A stretch of DNA of 64,000 nt from Burhinus oedicnemus (Eukaryota; Chordata; Aves; Charadriiformes; Burhinidae), in NCBI GenBank assembly GCA_008921705.1, contig VFFE01007869.1:2540782-2604781 (forward strand), given 5' to 3'. The position numbers and the translations under genes were made by a program. Positions 35,183 through 45,740 of the stretch are shown here, piece by piece. A model generated the notes under the pieces. The model did not search any database. It had not been told where the DNA came from and saw only the letters and a program-made list of their open reading frames with translations. How positions within the stretch are numbered: the first letter of the stretch is position 1; every line of letters starts with the position of its first letter.

Positions 35183-38100
35183 GCAACCTCTTTAAGAGGA
35201 AAATGCCATGAAATCAGTAGAGCCTACCAGCTAAGAGTGCGATTGGGGAAATTACATGAGCATCTTGGCTGTGAATTATTAATAAACAATATGCAGTTGA
35301 ATTATTCACCCAAACAAGTCATGTGTACATTAAGAAATATTTTCCGCAATAACGTTTAAATAGAGTGTTTTGTGATTAAATGGAGTTTAATTAACAGGTA
35401 CAATTATTTAATGGAAAACAAATCCTTTCCTATTATTAGATAGTACCTGCAGTAGGACAACTCTATCGTGAACATCCACTGTATGTTGAGGAACCACAGA
35501 GCCAAATTATTTACAGAAACACTGATAATTACTGAATTTATCTACATATAGTTATTACGGTCATCTCAAACTTTAATTTAAAATGTTTTTATTCCACTGA
35601 AATATAAAAATAGGATACAATATGTGCCATGGGAATAGAGGTATTGGCAACTAAAGTGTTCTACAAATAAATTATTCAAAAAGCCCAGTTACTTGGAAAA
35701 ATGGCTCAGGTAAACAAAAGATATAAATTTACATGATTAGAAGCATCATCACATGCTGGAAAAGAGTAGCTGGCTGGATGGGGAAATGTTAATAATTTAA
35801 TAATAAAACAAATACTTTGTATGAAAGAGTTATTAACTGTAACATATTTCTCTATATGAATATATTACTGCCACTCATTTAAGATTTTCATTTTGTATTA
35901 GCACAATTATGTCTTCTGTAAATGGAAATAGTAAGACCACGCTCCATTATTTCAGTGCTGTACCATAACAAACTCCGCTACACTGAATTCTAGTATTACC
36001 CACTGGACAGTCAAGTAGATTAAATTTTTTTCAAACCATGGAAACGGCTCCTGCTGTTTTATCCTTTTGCTTCATTTTTTTTTAAATCAAAGCTGCTGCT
36101 TCGCAAGGGGAGGCTGTTGAGTGCGTCTGACACTGGAGACAAAATTCTCACTGCCCTTGACACAGCCCTCTAATCGCGCTGTTACTGTTGCAGTAACGAG
36201 GAGGATTGCACGTCCCCATCATGTGAACTAGAATATAAGCAAGGCACACAGCTTCTGCTGTAAAGAGTTAGTCATCTAAGCGAACGCTTGTTCTACATCT
36301 AAATTAATAGTAAGAAAATGAATAAATTCAATGTGAGGATCTCTTAAAAAGGAAATCTCTATTAACCTCTAGAAGCTACATGCTACCCAAAGGATGGGCT
36401 CCACCATTCCCTGCCCAAGAACCCGCTCCCATGGCTAGCGTGCCTTCAAAAAGAGTTTGGATGCCAGTCTTGCAATCTGCGGTTGCTTGAGCTGTGCATC
36501 ATGTAGTTAATCTACTGCGTCTGTCATTCTATCGGTCTTCCCAAATATTTGTTGATCCTCAGTTATTTTACTGTTTGCCTAGTTTCTTGCGATATTGTAC
36601 TTCCATTTTATTTTATTTTCTGATTCGCCATTAGATCTCTTCAGCACTTTATAGCCCTAAGGTTCAATATATATAATATAAAAAATGACCTTTCATTTCA
36701 GTAGGTATTCCCCACTCCATATACACATCTGCTTCCAGCTGCCTTAGGATTCTCAAACCTTCCTTTCTTATTGCTTGTGTGCCTCTATGATGACTTGTGC
36801 ACACATCTCTATCATTCTTAATAAAATAATAATCAACTGGTTTATAAACTTGCTTCAGCCACAGCTTTATTTTACTTAACGTTAGGTATTCGCAGTTCCA
36901 CTGGGAAAAGAAGTTTACTTAGACAGTATGATAGCAACATGTTTTCCCATTTATTCTCATGCAAGTAAAAATCAAAGTCAACAAAATACATTCATCCTAG
37001 GCTGCAAAACACAAGAATTAAAGGAAAAGAGGTGATAACTTCACAACACGGAACATTTCCAAACCAAATTATTAAACAAGCTGAAGTTATGATCACATCT
37101 GACAATGTGATAAGGCTTAGAGAACTTCAAAATTAAGCTTTTATTCATAGTACTGCTTTTATTCATGCTGCATAGATGGCAGGACACGATCTCTGTGTCT
37201 TCAACGTAGTCATGCAGGAGCACGGGCAACTATGTTTTCACCAGGACACAATTAAATATTTCAGTACATAATGGAGCAGAACAACAGGAGGGTAGTCCAG
37301 ACTGCTGTCTTAAATCACGGAAACTCACCCACGTACAGTAAAGAAATTTAGATGCAATGACATACTCCATCCTCCGCTGAGCACAGGCAGCTCCTCCTGG
37401 GAGGGAACTACATGGGATGGGTCGCACCGGCAGTGTCCTGGCGCACAGCGATCAGCGCGGTTCAGCAGGAGCTTAGAAGTGATACAAGTTCACACGGAGG
37501 TGTCATCGTGCATTTCTATGCCTGTTTCCATAAAACACGCATTCACCATTCCTTCTGCTCAGTATACTGAGAAGGAAGCTTTTCTACGAAACTTCTTAGG
37601 TCACTATATTGGTAACATGAGCAATGAAATTCATGTATAACAATAGCAAAGTAGCTGGATAACATGGCTTTTAGGGTCACTTTAAGCATATTTGATGCTA
37701 TGTCTGGCTGAATAACAGCTCAAATCTTTTTCAGTCCAACCTCTAATCACTGGGATTTCAACTTTTCAAAATCCAATCAAATGCACATACAGAAAAAAGG
37801 ACCCAAGAAATTAACTTTATGTGTGCAGACAGAAAGACATCTTCCAATTACTTTTACCATGCAACGTGGGAAATATATATAATTAGGTTTTCTTTCTTGT
37901 TATCCATGCCTCTATAAGAATTACAGCTTTGCGGGATTAAACAAATGACAGGCTTTGTTTAGAGTTTACATCGCTATAAAAGATTTTCTAATGCTACGGA
38001 GAAAATGAAGATTAGTACTGCCATGCTCTACTTTTGTTCCAGACATATTTTGAGCGCACAGGGGAGGAGGAAGCGCTCTAAGGCACCAACAGGAAGGCTT

Positions 38101-38382
38101 AGCCCCATTTCACACCACTTAATCACAGATTACAAATAGCAGGGGACAAGAAATCAACTCTTTTCCCGTTCCTAAACATTGTGGAGTTTGTTTCTAAGCA
38201 TGTTTTTTCTTCGGAGGAAATAGCTAATTTAACATGCCTATTAAGACAAAGGGATGAGTTTTATCCTGTTTTTAATTGGGTTATATCGAACCTTGATGGA
38301 AGGAATGGGTTTGTGGGTTTTTACTATAGAGCAATTAATTTAATTTGCCATTTACATTCTGCTTGTTGTTAAATTCACTAAG
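35183..38382. other. Unique non-coding DNA
   Basis: Very AT-rich, with short chance frames only. It contains the perfect 7-bp hairpin GTTACTG-ttg-CAGTAAC at 36181-36197. No transposon recognised. Confidence 0.55.
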
Positions 38383-38414
38383 AATTAATACCTAAACTAA
38401 TTAATACCTAAACA
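38383..38414 (+). repeat. 16-bp tandem duplication
   Basis: The unit AATTAATACCTAAACT (38383-38398) is repeated at 38399-38414 with a single difference at the last base. It looks like a recent replication-slippage duplication. Confidence 0.9.
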
Positions 38415-38546
38415 ACCGTATATACATGAGTAAAAAGTCCATGAAGTTAAAGAGTAAATACCAGGGATGTGTACTTCCACTATTCCTTGAATTCTCTTAG
38501 TATTTGCTAATTTTCAAATGCAAGCGTTCAGAAACACAACGTTAGG
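38415..38546. other. Short unique spacer before the LTR
   Basis: No features recognised. It provides the left flank of the LTR insertion. Confidence 0.6.
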
Positions 38547-38551
38547 ACTAT
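38547..38551. repeat. LTR target-site duplication, left copy
   Basis: ACTAT lies immediately before the LTR start and is repeated exactly at 39280-39284 after the LTR end. Confidence 0.9.
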
Positions 38552-38681
38552 TGTCATGGTTTGGGCTGGATTGGCCCAATCAGGCGGAACGACAGATGCT
38601 CTCTCTCTCCTGCTCCACTTCAAAGGGAGGCAGGAGTGAGAGGAAAAGAGAGACTTAAGAGTTTAGAAGGAACTAAACTAC

Positions 38682-38687
38682 TTTAAT
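38682..38687 (-). terminator. LTR polyadenylation signal candidate
   Basis: ATTAAA on the minus strand, about 130 bp before the LTR 3' end, consistent with an R/U5 boundary position. A six-base word in an AT-rich part, so support is modest. Confidence 0.35.
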
Positions 38688-38929
38688 GAAATATTAATAA
38701 TAAAATAATAAAAAGAAAATAATGAAATATATACAAAACCATATTGAGCTTCCAGGATGACAGTCACGTCACCGGCAGGCACTGCAGAAGTCCCAGGCTG
38801 GACTCAGTGATGGGCGGGAACTGGATTCTGGATATGGATTCAGGATCGGGATCAAAGGCAGACAAACAGAGAGAGTCCTCCTCAGACGTCAGCCACTGAA
38901 GAAAGAGGGCTGACCCTTTGATCCCTCAG

Positions 38930-38937
38930 CTTTTATA
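38930..38937 (-). promoter_or_regulatory. LTR TATA box
   Basis: TATAAAAG on the minus strand inside the LTR, in a locally GC-richer setting, about 340 bp from the LTR 5' end. This is a typical U3 promoter position. Confidence 0.55.
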
Positions 38938-39279
38938 CTGGGCATGATGGAGATGGGATGGAACACCCTGTTGGTCAGGTTTGGGTCACCTGTCCTGTCC
39001 GCTCCTCCCCGCAGGTGTGACCCCTCTACGATTTTCTGCTTCCCACCCTCCAACAGGGCAAATACCAAAGTTGGCTGCCCTTGGCTGTTACAGCAATAAG
39101 GGTAAGTAAGAGCCTCTCTGCATCCCATCCCTTGGCATCAGTTATAAACATGGGTCTCGTCACTCTGGGAGCCAACAGTGTCTGCACAACGTGCTGGTAA
39201 TTATAGCAGTTAGAGGAGGCCCAGCTAAAAAGTAAAGGTACTGAACAGAATTGGTCCTGTTTTACCGCAAACCAGGACA

Positions 39280-39284
39280 ACTAT
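39280..39284. repeat. LTR target-site duplication, right copy
   Basis: ACTAT directly follows the LTR end and is identical to the left copy. Confidence 0.9.
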
Positions 39285-42274
39285 ACAGTGCTGCACGTGC
39301 CAATGTAGAGCTCCCCGGGGCAGGTGACTTGTACTGAAAGAGGAACCTGAATCTTCGGATTCAGTCCCTCTGACCACCTGCCATCGCCTCTCAGAACGGT
39401 GTAAAACCTCTTACCGCGTGCTGTAAAACTACGTTTAGTCTTCTGCTAATGCTGCACACCCAGGTGCATCAAAGCAGAGCAACACACTATGGAAAATAAA
39501 TCCTAAATTTTTTGTACGCACAGAACTAGGTTTGAACACAAGCAATGAAATTTCGTTCTTTCAGAATTCTGAAGCTTCTGGCACCCAGGAAAATGCAAAA
39601 ACTTGAACAGAAGGTATTTGAATGATTCTGTGCAGAGAGAGAGGTTCAAAAGCTGCTTTACAGGTCAAGGTAAGATTGCTGCCTCACAAAAAACCCATTC
39701 ACCAGAAAAAGAGCATGAGAAATGGCATGTGTGTCACCAGACAATTAACAAAAGGATAATAACTCTTGAAAAAAAGCAATGGTTTGACATTGGTTTTTGG
39801 GGTTTTTTTTAGTGTCACATTGGAGTATGTGGGAAAAGAAAAAAATACTTATCAAGCCAGATTACTGAATACTTATCTTGAATAAATGTTCAGTTATTAT
39901 TAACTAACCAATTGTACATATGAAAAGGGCCCATTGACACCAAGAATAAATACCTGGAATGTCCTTTTCTGCTATTCATTTTGGATAAATGAAAAATCAT
40001 CACATTTGAGGCAAACTAATGAGTTGCAGTAGTTCTTCTGTACAGTTTAAATATTCTAAGCACTTTATGGATTTTACAGTGCCTTTACAAAATTTTAAAA
40101 TGTGTGCAACACATTTAGCATTTGGAAAAGACTTTAAATGCTAACATTTAAGATTAGTTGTGAAGTCTTAGGAACAGGTACCATATCTTGTGAATGCCAA
40201 TAGCTGAATTTTAGACCAGAAAAAATAGGGATTTTGAAAATTAATAACTTCCTGTTTTAGAAAAGATTAATATTAAATAATCACTGGGTTTGGTTTTTTT
40301 GGCATGTACGCCTGCTTGGAATAGCCTGCATGGTTTATTTTTGACCTGTACTTGATTTATTGGCATATATTTATAGATATAAATAAAATACTATAGCCAC
40401 ATCTGCTACCAGATATATTGTCACAGAGCTGCTATGTAGTAGTGGCATTTCCAAAAATATTCCCATCTCCTGCGAGCTCTATTGGTGTGACACAGCGAAA
40501 GGTTAAAAATACCATTAAATGACAACTCCAGAATAACCGTAAGAGTCAAAACACATCAATTCTGCCTGACAAAACCACAATTTAATGCAAAACTACTCTC
40601 ATACCCAAGGTAAACCACGCTGCTTTGTCTCAGGTGATTTCTCCTTTTCACAAAGACTCTTTCTCTCGTGGCTCGCTCTCGCCCTCGCTCAGGCGGAGCT
40701 CTGCTGAACACTTGGTTTAACGCCAAGCAGCCCAATTTCATGGCACTCTTCCTGGCATCCAACTTCCATCTGACTGTTTTCCCAGGCAGCAACGTGTCAG
40801 GTTATTAGATTACATATGATTATATCGCTGGCAGATGTGGTTACTCCAGCGCTCCGGTTATTTACCCCTTTTTGCTTCACGTTGTTTGCTACAATCACAG
40901 CCAAAAGCTCACACAATAAAAATACATCAGTGGAACTTATCTACCGGCCATTCAGACTACCAGCTTGGCTAGCAGTGCTCTAACAGCCGCTTGCGTTGAT
41001 GATTTTCCCACCTTCAGGAGCACAGATGGGGTAAGAAAAAATAGACAGTGACTTCCTCTGGCCTGGGCGCTGCTGTCTGTCCTGGCTTTTTATTCCTCTG
41101 ATCGGAGAAAATAAGATGCTCTCCTGACGGTGCATGCCATTAAATCTAGTTATCTTTATTTCTCCTATACACATATTTCAATTCTTCCCCCTCCCTTTAG
41201 AGCCAGAGGAAGTTTTCCTATTGATTTCAAAATGAATTTTAAAATGTATTAAAGTAGCAATTAGATTGAATCTCCTGCTTTCTTAATACGAATTGTCTGC
41301 TTCTCTTGCAGACTTTTCAGCTAATAAGCAAAAAATGTACAAGTTTTTTCCCTTATATGCATTTCTATTATGCAAATATTTGTAACGTTAACCTTCCGAA
41401 ATCTGGTAAAAAAAGTATTTTACTAACCATAATTAGCAAATACACAACAGCAGTGTGACATACTGCAAAGAAAACAGCAGTAACACATTTCGTAGTATGA
41501 ATTATAATGTTCCTTCACACCGCTGTATTTTAAAGTAAAGGTATAAAATATTGTTTCCTGCAGAAATAAAACTACAGATAAGGAGTAAGTATTTAAAGAA
41601 ATAGAAGGGTGCAAACATCATGTTCATTTTCATTTGAATGAGGATAATTCCTACTTGTTTAAAGAAAATGATATAAATGTCACTCCACTGAGAAATGATT
41701 TCTGATCTCTGGTATAATCTAACAATAAGTCTTAATCAAGGAGGATTATTACTGCAAATGGAATGGGCTGGGGTTTGTGATATATCCAACCTTCAATGTT
41801 TAATGCCATGTCTAAAAATATGATTAGATTTGAAAGCATAAAAACTCATAAGCCGCCTCTTTTGGTGTCTCAATTTTTCACAATACGCAAAAACTTGAAC
41901 AGAGACAATTTTGTAATCAAGACTGATAATGTCTTGTAAATGCCATATTGATCAGCCCAGTGAAGAGATGCTAAACGATGTGTTTCCAAGTACATGTAAT
42001 ACATTATATTTTAACAAAGAGCAGTGGGAAAAAAACTAACAAACTAGATCCTGCGATAACTCATAATAATGAATGGCCTTACTATGATAATAAAATGATA
42101 AAATAGCTTTAGGAATATGTTGCAGATAACATCTTTCTGGGCAAGGGCTCAAAGTGCCGATTAATGATTAATATTCCAAACCTCACAAAATCCCAGAAGT
42201 ACTTTCTTGCTATCACAACAGGAAATCTGCAACTTGGAAAAAGTTTAGATGTTGAAAACTAACCTTCACAGCCA
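39285..42274. other. Unique non-coding DNA
   Basis: No gene or named repeat recognised. Frames at 39603-39812, 40556-40792, 40980-41174 and 41423-41614 are 63-78 codons, isolated and without domains. Confidence 0.55.
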
Positions 42275-42370
42275 GCTTCTCCCCCTGGGCAGAGCGAGTG
42301 GTGGCCGGACAGGGGAGGGCTGCGGGGCGCCCGCTCCTCGCTCGCGGGGGTTCACACCGGCCGTGTAACC
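42275..42370. promoter_or_regulatory. Short CpG-rich patch
   Basis: About 95 bp with dense CpG, including cggggcgcccgctcctcgct and cgcgggggttcacaccggcc, in otherwise AT-rich DNA. It is too short for a classical CpG island. It could be part of a promoter or an exon, or a gene-conversion hotspot. The crossing 62-codon minus frame has no domain. Confidence 0.3.
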
Positions 42371-44050
42371 AGCGTGACCCACACATGAAAGTGGGCATCA
42401 ATAAGTTTTGAAATTAAAAATATCGAAAAGGATGAATTTGTAGCAAAATTCATTAATTACCATTTGAAGACTTTTCTTCTCTAGCTACAGTTTGCCTTAC
42501 TTTTTTTTTTTTTATTTCTTTTTAATTTTCAGTGGAGATTTTAACTCTGCTTGTTCTAGGAACATGGCACAGAATAGTTAATTGGCAGTTCATCAGGGTT
42601 TTATACAAACTGGCCAAATAGTATTTTTCTGTGCAAACAATTGCTCTATCAAGAACTTTGTTGTGGCTCTTAAAATCTGCATGACAAATCTACAAGCATG
42701 GGCTTTTAAAACTTACTTATCAGTTCATCAAAAAAAGAGGTATTTGTCCTATATTAAATTGTAATAAAGTTGTGTGTTGTATTTAATCATTCAGATTAAA
42801 GTAAAAAAATGGGGTGTTCGTAGTTCATTCTTTATGAACAATAACATTTGTTTTCAGATTTCTGTTCTTAACTGCTCAGGAACCTTAGGAAATCTGAGGC
42901 TATTTAGATTTAATTTTTTTACATTCCATAATTAGACATTAAGTTCTAATTAACCAACAATGCTAAAGCCCAACTGATGAATTATTACAGGAGAACCGTG
43001 CAACTTTCACTAGTTAAACACTGATAAACAGACACAAGATTAAGCAATGCACTTAAAATCTAAGGAAAGAATGGAAATTTCAGGTTAAAAATAATTTCAG
43101 AATGAAATCCAGTTACATATAGCTCAAGGGAGTTAATTTTTGTTGTTATTTCCTTTGCTATAAAGAACAGCATATTCATGATTAGTTGTTATATTTCAAC
43201 AATTTAAATTTTTTTTCACTTTTTACCAAGCTTGCTTCTCCTTTAGGATAGATTTTTCATTATACATACAATAAAAGTTACAAATGCCCATGTTTAATAA
43301 AGATTATAATATGTACAATAAATGTAATTTAGAAATCTCTCGTTAGAACCTGAAAAATCTAGCATGAAAAAACACTAGGATTTTTAGCAATTTAAGCCAC
43401 AGGCTTACGAGCGGCGTTGGCCCTCAATATCAAGTCAGCCCACATGACTAGGAGACCAGCGTCCGCAATCTGGCTGTTGCGTGCTCATGGGGAGAGACGC
43501 TGGGTGTGATGGGTCGCAGGCAGAGAAGGAGAAGACACAGCAACAGCATTAAAACTACAAATAGTTGCTCTGGTCCTGAGCTGCGTCTTGCCTTTACCTC
43601 TCAGAACAACCCGAACCACCCCGAAGCCCTGTGCCAAGGTATTTTACAGCTATTTATCCTCTCTCCTCTAGCTAACCCTTTGCCTCAGGATAAACCAAGC
43701 AAGCGCACCACCAACTTGACTGCCTGCAAAGGCTTCATGGAGCTCCTAACGGGAACTGAGAGGTAGGGATGAGGCAGTAACTAGATCATTTTACGTGAGC
43801 TGATCTAACCTTTGATGAAAAACTTAGCATGAAATGCAGACCATCTCAGAAATACCTTCTGTACCTGCACCTCCTTCCAGTAGAAATCGCGGAGTGGAGA
43901 AGCAGCTGTAAAAACTAACCTTCCAGTTAAGGTTGGGCAGGGAGCTTTGACACAACACCCATGTGGCATGGTCTGGAAGAGTCGGTGGCCATGCCCAAGG
44001 CACCAGCTCCACAACCGTTTCTAGATTTCACCACTGGTATGCGAGTGAGG
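42371..44050. other. Unique non-coding DNA
   Basis: A T12 run lies near 42501-42512. The 86-codon plus frame at 43506-43766 and the minus frames at 43805-44112 show no family resemblance. Confidence 0.5.
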
Positions 44051-44097
44051 GTGATCACATGAAATCTCTCGTGATGCTGATGCCCATCAGTGATCAC
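44051..44097. repeat. Palindrome cluster with two GTGATCAC copies
   Basis: GTGATCAC, itself a palindrome, occurs at 44051-44058 and 44090-44097. Between them lies a perfect 14-bp palindrome, CTGATGCCCATCAG, with arms CTGATG and CATCAG around CC (44077-44090). It could be a dimeric factor site; no known element is recognised. Confidence 0.5.
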
Positions 44098-45439
44098 CAC
44101 GGGCTGCAGCACTACTAAACCTCCTGAGCAGAGATGTTGTGGCTTCCAGACCTGTGGGCATTGGGTGAGGGTATCTTATTTTTTCCCCCGTTTACCTCCT
44201 TAACTACATCCTTCCAAGCAGACAGGATCTCACTGGGAGGAGATGGAAGAGTGGGAAGGTGGGGGTCTGTCCCTGAGCTATCCCTGCAGAGACACCAAGA
44301 TAATTAACCGCTGGGCAATTTTGGTAGCATTAGCTACAGAATAGCTTTAGCACTGGGATACGAAGGTAGCATTAGTAATACATCTGGCATTCAACCTCTT
44401 TCAAGCTTTTACTTAATGTTCACCTTACTTTTTTTCTCTTTTTTTCCCCCACCTCACCTGCAGCTGCTCAAATACAACACATACAATTTACAAAACACTG
44501 GGAGCTACCAGTCAGCAGACACAGCTAAAATGTGAGTTACACATTCAGCAGGAATGGAGATAATTCAAAGCGATGAGAGACAACTCTCAGCACTTTCAAG
44601 TTCGGGATCAGTTTGGGAAGGGAGGTTTTTCCAGCTCATAGTTTACTTCTGATTTTAAAACACTGAACCATCAAACTCAAGTTTAACTCCAACAATAAAA
44701 TAACAAAGGGGGGTGCGGGACAGAGAGCTCTGAGATGTAACTCCAAAGCAGCGGTAGCTTTGTAGAAAGGATAAAATGAAATTGAGTCCACGGCTGAGTG
44801 CATAACGTTGTGCCATGCTTCACAAAGCAAAATCACTGGCACGCTTTTTGTCGGAGTAAAAAGGAGAAGAAAGAGCCTTTTTTCCTCCCAATTAAATTAT
44901 TTCCAGAAAATATTTCTTTGCTGACAAAGTCCACATCCTTCTAAAGTGACGAAAAAAAGTGTGCTGGAAACAAATGAGAACCTATACAGAATTCCTGATA
45001 CATAACAAATTCTCTTAACCTGGAGCAAGATGGATTTATAATAGACAATCAGCATATTCATAAAGAAGGAACTAGTGTACTTTTTAAGATAACCTTAAAT
45101 GTCAACAAATTACATAGAAGAAGTGCTGTATGTTAAAAAGACTTAGTAAAAGTCTCTTTTGTGGAACTGATATTGATTGGGAGTACTTTTTCTTCCTCTT
45201 AATTATGACGTGGACTTTGGAAATGCAGCTGTTGAACATTTGCCTAATCCGTATAGCTCCACAGTAATTCTTGACCAACTTTCTATTACCCTTGTTCTAG
45301 AGGGCTTTAGAGTAATGCCTTCATTACAGGACTATCCAGTTAATAGGACGGGCCCAGAGTACATCAATACCAACAAAATCAGCATCGTGTGGGAACAGAC
45401 CCATTAATATGAAAAACAAGAACCAATCCATCCCTGTGA
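44098..45439. other. Unique non-coding DNA
   Basis: No gene or repeat recognised. The short frames are isolated. Confidence 0.55.
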
Positions 45440-45740
45440 CACATTAGTCTCGTGCCCGCTGAAAATGAAAATATGTGACTAAATTAAAGATTAGGTCAGG
45501 AGAGTCAGAGAGTCCTGACAAATCCTGGAACATTAACTCTTGCTATAAATGCAGCTGTCATGCTTGACAGCCATTTAACCAGGCAGAAATTCCCCAATAA
45601 ATTGGTACCCACACCGTGTGCCGCTCAGCCTCTCCGACAGCTAATGCCTGACCTTCCAAGCACGTCACAAATTACCAGGAATATTCAACAGTCATTTTTT
45701 CGATGCTGTTACTGACAGCCTTTCTCCAATAAAGATTTAT
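45440..45740. promoter_or_regulatory. Candidate regulatory segment with TALE-type hairpin
   Basis: It contains GCTGTCA-tgct-TGACAGC (45554-45571), a perfect 7-bp inverted repeat in which each arm is a TGACAG word, the core bound by MEIS/TGIF (TALE) homeodomain proteins. Other TGACAG or CTGACA words occur nearby (about 45515 and 45713). The clustering is seen in the sequence; a regulatory role is inference. Confidence 0.25.

Larger units (their letters stand above)
38552..39279 (-). mobile_element. Solo LTR of an avian endogenous retrovirus
   Basis: A 728-bp element begins TGTCATGGTTTG on the plus strand and ends CAAACCAGGACA. The two ends are therefore inverted copies matching at 11 of 12 bases, more than the minimal TG..CA of an LTR. 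A perfect 5-bp duplication, ACTAT, flanks it, so the boundaries are firm. No primer-binding site, gag, pol, env or second LTR follows, so the internal region was lost, probably by recombination between LTRs. Minus orientation is chosen because a TATAAAAG box and a downstream ATTAAA lie in the right order on that strand and because I recall the TGTCCTGGTTTGCGG start in bird LTRs. The 5-bp duplication and end sequence fit an ERVL-like (class III) family; this is inference. Minus frames within it (38889-39128, 39026-39280) do not start with ATG at the LTR edge and are not called genes. Confidence 0.9.

Noticed and set aside
38552..39279. Possibility that the element is a DNA transposon because its ends are inverted copies
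   Set aside because: TG..CA ends, internal TATA and polyadenylation words, a 5-bp duplication and remembered avian LTR end sequences favour an LTR.
39026..39280. 84-codon minus frame within the LTR, reminiscent of U3 open frames in some retroviruses
   Set aside because: The nominal start at the LTR edge is not ATG and no similarity to a known U3 protein was recognised.
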